In this document: positions 60,796 through 64,000 of the stretch, piece after piece | How positions within the stretch are numbered: position 1 is the stretch's first letter | How the letters are laid out: each line of letters opens with the position of its first letter | Assembly (NCBI RefSeq): GCF_021391675.1 | Contig: NZ_CP090097.1 | Coordinates: 54,641-118,640, forward strand | Reading direction: 5' to 3' | Length of the DNA: 64,000 nt | Source: Neorhizobium galegae | GTDB lineage: Bacteria; Pseudomonadota; Alphaproteobacteria; Rhizobiales; Rhizobiaceae | Position numbers and translations under genes: made by a program | The notes under the pieces: model-generated | Databases searched by the model: none | Seen by the model: only the letters and a program-made list of their open reading frames with translations | What the model was told of the DNA's origin: nothing

Positions 60796-62145
60796 TCACG
60801 CCTGCTTGGTCAGGTCCAAAAACGGCACGCCATCTCGCCACGCCGTGGAAATCTCGTTGAGACATGAGTAATCGAAGGTTTGCTCGGCAAAACGAGCACA
60901 TTCCAGTGCTTCCCACATTACCGCTTGACGATGATCGAGCGGCGTTTTCCGGGCATAGCTCTCGAGACACTGTATGCAACTGCGCACCGCATTGACGACG
61001 GATTGATATTCTTTCGGACGAGGTTCGATACAAACGGCGCTCGTATCTGGCGTCAGGATATGGGAGGCTCGGGGATCATCCGCGGCACGGTTCCCACGAG
61101 CCTGGCGCATCAGAATAGTGGTGACGTCGAGGATCTCGACGCCATTCGCATCTGAAATGACAGTTACACGCTGCACGCTACTATGAAGCTCTCCGCTATA
61201 CGGGTTTCTTCTTACAGACGGGTCAATGAAAGGCTGCAGGATAGTCAGTGCCTCCGGCAAGTCGCCGAGAAGCGACGCCGCGGCCAGTATCTTGCCACCC
61301 TGACGCAGATGCAGGTCATCAGCTGCAAGCCCTGCTAGCTGCGCATAGTCCAGGAGATTTTCATCCTTGAGAACAACGACACCATATCCCCGCCGGCCTT
61401 GGGCCGGCTTCACAATCCACTGGTCTATCGGTCCCCGATCAAGGGAGGCGATCCAATCGCGGAATTTCCCTTTCCGGCCGATAAAGCCAAAGGCGCTTGT
61501 CGGAGGCATGATCGGCGAATCTAGGGGAGGTCCTCCACCCGCGGCGGCGGCCGCATACAGCTTGTTGGATGCCAGCAATTGCAGGCATGTTGGATTTACG
61601 AGCCTTGCGTGAGTGGGAAACGGCACAGCACGCCAGTCCCAGGAGTATGGCCAAACCACTGCTACGTCCTGGAAACAGTTCGAGAGAGGGATTGAGCCTG
61701 GGTCACTAACGAAGGTACGTTGCGTTGGGGACCAGTCGAAAATGACCGTCTCGAATTCTATTCCCAGATCGCGTGCGAATTCCCGTGTTCGTTGGTCGTT
61801 GCCATAGTCAAGGCTATCGCCAATGGGCATATAGGCTTCATTGACGCGGTTAATCCCGATCGGCTGCGTGATCGTGCCAAGCATTTCCGCCAGAGATAGT
61901 TCCGAACGCAGCTTCGGGATTCCACGCAAGATAGGCGAGTATATTTTCCCCGCACCTGCTTCTGCAAGCCGGGACAACACGGTCCGCTCTAGTCTTCGAT
62001 CGCCTGTCTTGAGAAGGCAGGCGTTCAAGCCTGACCGGCTTCCGTTCACATCGACTACGAGTGGTTCCGACCACTCCGTTTCGGCGGCCGGAACCACGAT
62101 GTCTAGCGCATAGACGCGCGGGTAATCAAGAACGTGGGATGCCAT
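60796..62145 (-). CDS. ATP-grasp-like protein of a putative peptide-modification operon
   Basis: A 449-residue protein. The central region looks like an ATP-grasp ligase: IDQWIVKPAQGRRGYGVVVLKDENLL (Lys and Gly-rich loop, residues about 245-270) and, later, the possible metal-binding VEILDVTTILMRQARGN. The N-terminal part (VYALDIVVPAAETEWSEPLVVDVNGSR) and the tail (CLNEISTAWRDGVPFLDL) are unfamiliar. ATP-grasp ligases join a carboxylate to an amine or thiol, as in RiPP macrocycles or tailoring of peptides. It starts 17 bp after the 58-residue peptide gene (AGGAAAC upstream), the last gene of the operon. The fold call is by motif only. Confidence 0.65.
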   Translation of the reverse strand: MASHVLDYPRVYALDIVVPAAETEWSEPLVVDVNGSRSGLNACLLKTGDRRLERTVLSRLAEAGAGKIYSPILRGIPKLRSELSLAEMLGTITQPIGINRVNEAYMPIGDSLDYGNDQRTREFARDLGIEFETVIFDWSPTQRTFVSDPGSIPLSNCFQDVAVVWPYSWDWRAVPFPTHARLVNPTCLQLLASNKLYAAAAAGGGPPLDSPIMPPTSAFGFIGRKGKFRDWIASLDRGPIDQWIVKPAQGRRGYGVVVLKDENLLDYAQLAGLAADDLHLRQGGKILAAASLLGDLPEALTILQPFIDPSVRRNPYSGELHSSVQRVTVISDANGVEILDVTTILMRQARGNRAADDPRASHILTPDTSAVCIEPRPKEYQSVVNAVRSCIQCLESYARKTPLDHRQAVMWEALECARFAEQTFDYSCLNEISTAWRDGVPFLDLTKQA

Positions 62146-62162
62146 CAAGAACGCTTTGTTTC

Positions 62163-62339
62163 CTACTCGCAGGCAACCCGCAGTTTGGACTTCGGAGAAA
62201 CTTGCAATGCTCCTAGTTCGACAACCTCGAGGTCAATTTTCCCCGATAGTAGCTTGTCGAGGCGGTCCTCGAGTTTCTTCACCCTTTCGTCGACCGATCC
62301 TCGGCCACTCTTGTCGTTTTCGTTGACTGTCGAAACCAT
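62163..62339 (-). CDS. 58-residue peptide, candidate RiPP precursor or carrier
   Basis: The gene starts at 62339 with a strong GGAGG seven bases upstream and ends TAG at 62163. The N-terminus (MVSTVNENDKSGRG) is polar. Residues 16-32 (VDERVKKLEDRLDKLLS) make an amphipathic helix with heptad-like Leu spacing, suitable as a leader that enzymes recognise. Residues 33-45 (GKIDLEVVELGAL) are beta-prone. The tail (QVSPKSKLRVACE) has the only Cys, two residues from the end. It lies 30 bp after the radical SAM gene and 17 bp before the ATP-grasp gene. No family is known to me. Confidence 0.7.
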   Translation of the reverse strand: MVSTVNENDKSGRGSVDERVKKLEDRLDKLLSGKIDLEVVELGALQVSPKSKLRVACE

Positions 62340-62369
62340 CGTCTACCTCCACATTGAAGATCGGCACTT

Positions 62370-63968
62370 TCAACTCGCGGCGTGCCGGTAGTACCGCGGC
62401 TTCCGCAAGAGCGCGGAACTCTGGGATCCCATAGATTTGGCCTGCACGCGATCTCGGGTAAGACTTGCATCCACCCGCGTGAGGATTCCCTTCGCATCGC
62501 CGGCCAAGGACCACCGCTCGAACTCTAGAAATTCAAGGCCGGATTCCGAGAAACGGTCCACGGCCGAAGAAAAGGCGGCCTTTATCTCGTCTGCCGTTGC
62601 CATTTCCAGCGAAGGTACGTTGGCCAGATCGGAAAAAACGTCGAGTAGGTTCTTGGATTGTACGAGGTCCAGAAACGTCAAGGGAAATTCAGCTATGAGA
62701 AGGTTTCCATAGCGTGCCAGCGCATTCAGAATTGGCCTGGGAATCTCGCTTGGAGGACAGTAGTAAGTGGAAAACAGTGCGGGCTTGTCCCGGATTCGCC
62801 TCCATACCTCGTCGCAGCCGATTCCAACCGTGGCTTTCAACGTGTCCGCATACGGCGCGTCGAAATTCGGGACAAGGACCTCCGTCGTTTCGCCAAGCGA
62901 TGTTCCCGGGTTTACTCGCGTCAAGTTAAGCCTGACCGAGCCGGGATCGACAAGGGACATGCGAGCCGCTTCGAGAAGACTTGCGTATAAATCTTCAACG
63001 GTGTCAGATACATAGTCTATTAGGAAATAAAAGCTCGGGCTGATACCCGCTTCAACATTCCAATTGGCCAAATCGGCCAGCTCAGGATACCTCGAAGCCC
63101 GCTTTGACATCCTTCTTCTCGTCGAGGCATTCCCCGCGTCAATGCCATAAAGAATGCTGACGCAGCCGGCGGAAGCCAACTTCGTCAGAAGTTCCCGGTC
63201 GACGAGATCTGCGCGGGTCATGGCACTCCACGTCACGGTTCCTGCAAAGGGCCCAAGCGCATCAAGGACTTCTTCCACATGACGCCGATCCGCGGTGAAC
63301 GTGTCGTCAACGAGATGTAGGTGTCGGATGTCGTGAGATAGCCAAAACTGTACTTCAGACGAGATGTCCCGAGCTGCCTTGAACGACAGCCGGCGCCCGA
63401 ATACCCTCGGGATTGAGCAGTATTCACAGTCAAATGGACATCCTCGACCAATCTCGATTATGCCAGTCGGATTCTTGCTGACGGCAGCATATCGCTCTGG
63501 TGAGGGTGCCAACCAGTGTTCTGGTGGCCTCAAGGCATTTCCCTTGACCCCGAGCTCCACTTCCACCGTTTTCGAGGATACATGGTCAGCAAGACACTCG
63601 GCCTTGAGTTCTTCGCTCAATAACGCGACGTGGTGACCACCGTAGACAATCCTCGGCGGTTTCTCGCCGCGTTTCACATGGGCGACGATGGCTTCCACGA
63701 GTGGAAAGTTGAAGCACTGGACGGAAATTGCACAAACATCGAAATCACCCGCCAATATCCGCTGAGCCGCGACGATCGGAAGGCTTTCGCCGTACGGGAG
63801 CTTACCTTCGTTCAGTTCGAGAGCGAGGTCGAGAAATTCGAGCGAGTCCACCAAGCGCCGGGAAGTGAGGTGCGACGCGAGATCAACGAGCCCAAGCGGA
63901 GGTGCCAGATAGGTCCCGCCTAACATGGCCGAAGGTGGATTGACCAGGCCGACGCGCCCGCTCCACAT
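62370..63968 (-). CDS. B12-binding domain radical SAM protein
   Basis: A 532-residue protein. The N-terminal cobalamin-binding domain (residues about 5-150) has GLVNPPSAMLGGTYLAPPLGLVDLASHL and IVYGGHHVALLSEEL in parts. The radical SAM domain has IGRGCPFDCEYCSIPRVFG with the C-X3-C-X2-C motif near residue 175, LHLVDDTFTADRRHVEEVL and TWSAMTRADLVDRELL. Such enzymes methylate unactivated carbons or rearrange rings. An in-frame stop just upstream of the ATG at 63968 supports this start, though no good ribosome site is seen. It leads the operon with the small peptide and ATP-grasp genes. Promoter lies outside or at the window edge. Confidence 0.88.
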   Translation of the reverse strand: MWSGRVGLVNPPSAMLGGTYLAPPLGLVDLASHLTSRRLVDSLEFLDLALELNEGKLPYGESLPIVAAQRILAGDFDVCAISVQCFNFPLVEAIVAHVKRGEKPPRIVYGGHHVALLSEELKAECLADHVSSKTVEVELGVKGNALRPPEHWLAPSPERYAAVSKNPTGIIEIGRGCPFDCEYCSIPRVFGRRLSFKAARDISSEVQFWLSHDIRHLHLVDDTFTADRRHVEEVLDALGPFAGTVTWSAMTRADLVDRELLTKLASAGCVSILYGIDAGNASTRRRMSKRASRYPELADLANWNVEAGISPSFYFLIDYVSDTVEDLYASLLEAARMSLVDPGSVRLNLTRVNPGTSLGETTEVLVPNFDAPYADTLKATVGIGCDEVWRRIRDKPALFSTYYCPPSEIPRPILNALARYGNLLIAEFPLTFLDLVQSKNLLDVFSDLANVPSLEMATADEIKAAFSSAVDRFSESGLEFLEFERWSLAGDAKGILTRVDASLTRDRVQAKSMGSQSSALLRKPRYYRHAAS

Positions 63969-64000
63969 TATGCAACGAGCTCACGAGCGGCACAGAAGCG

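Overview
The window is a piece of a rhizobial symbiosis plasmid or island. It carries nitrogenase genes, fixABCX, a plasmid-type rpoN and the common nod genes, packed between many insertion sequences (IS). Nif and Nod protein sequences, the order nodJICBA<-/->nodD-nodFE, and fixABCX-nifA-nifB all point to Rhizobiaceae (Rhizobium or a close relative). nodFE suggests lipochitooligosaccharides with unusual unsaturated acyl chains, as in symbionts of galegoid legumes. The host assignment is inference.

Layout. 1-4.4 kb: nested IS wreckage; an IS21 element sits in an IS66 element with a clean 7-bp duplication. 4.8-11.4 kb, minus strand: nifT, fdxN, nifB, rpoN, an HTH protein, a broken thioredoxin-like gene, and nifA split by a frameshift. 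11.5-15.1 kb: fixXCBA, with FixA carrying a 12-residue tandem duplication. 15.5-23.5 kb: fdxB, frameshifted nifX, nifN, nifE, nifK, nifD, nifH, read from one clear sigma-54 promoter with two NifA sites (23.62-23.76 kb). 23.8-25.8 kb: IS remnants and an ISL3-type element. 26.6-34.3 kb: nodJICBA divergent from nodD, then nodFE with a second nod box. 34.4-44 kb: a segment between two inverted IS5-type copies, holding a ruined lysR-ridA-nitrilase module, a sulfite-oxidase-like enzyme, an MFS transporter and further IS. 44.2-57.3 kb: accessory catabolic genes (DUF1254 protein, WYL regulator, truncated Cys/Met PLP enzyme, M20 amidohydrolase with diaminopropionate ammonia-lyase and an Lrp regulator, alkylsulfatase-like hydrolase, class V aminotransferase, and a better preserved lysR-ridA-nitrilase module). 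57.3-59.1 kb: ISKra4-type element and an IS21 tail identical to the one at 3.6-4.0 kb. 59.1-64 kb: a 5'-truncated leucine-rich-repeat gene facing an operon of a B12-binding radical SAM protein, a 58-residue peptide and an ATP-grasp-like protein.

How the parts work together. NifA with RpoN would drive nifHDKENX-fdxB. FixABCX feeds electrons to nitrogenase. NifB, NifEN and NifX make FeMo-cofactor. NodD with plant flavonoids would drive nodABCIJ and nodFE through the two nod boxes. The most novel stretch is the 60.8-64 kb operon, which has the form of a peptide-modification (RiPP-like) pathway with a small gene that ordinary annotation could easily miss.

A recurring oddity is single-base frameshifts (nifA, nifX, the thioredoxin-like gene, dpaL, lysR copy 1, several transposases). 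Either this is a decaying replicon or the assembly carries indel errors; raw reads would settle which.
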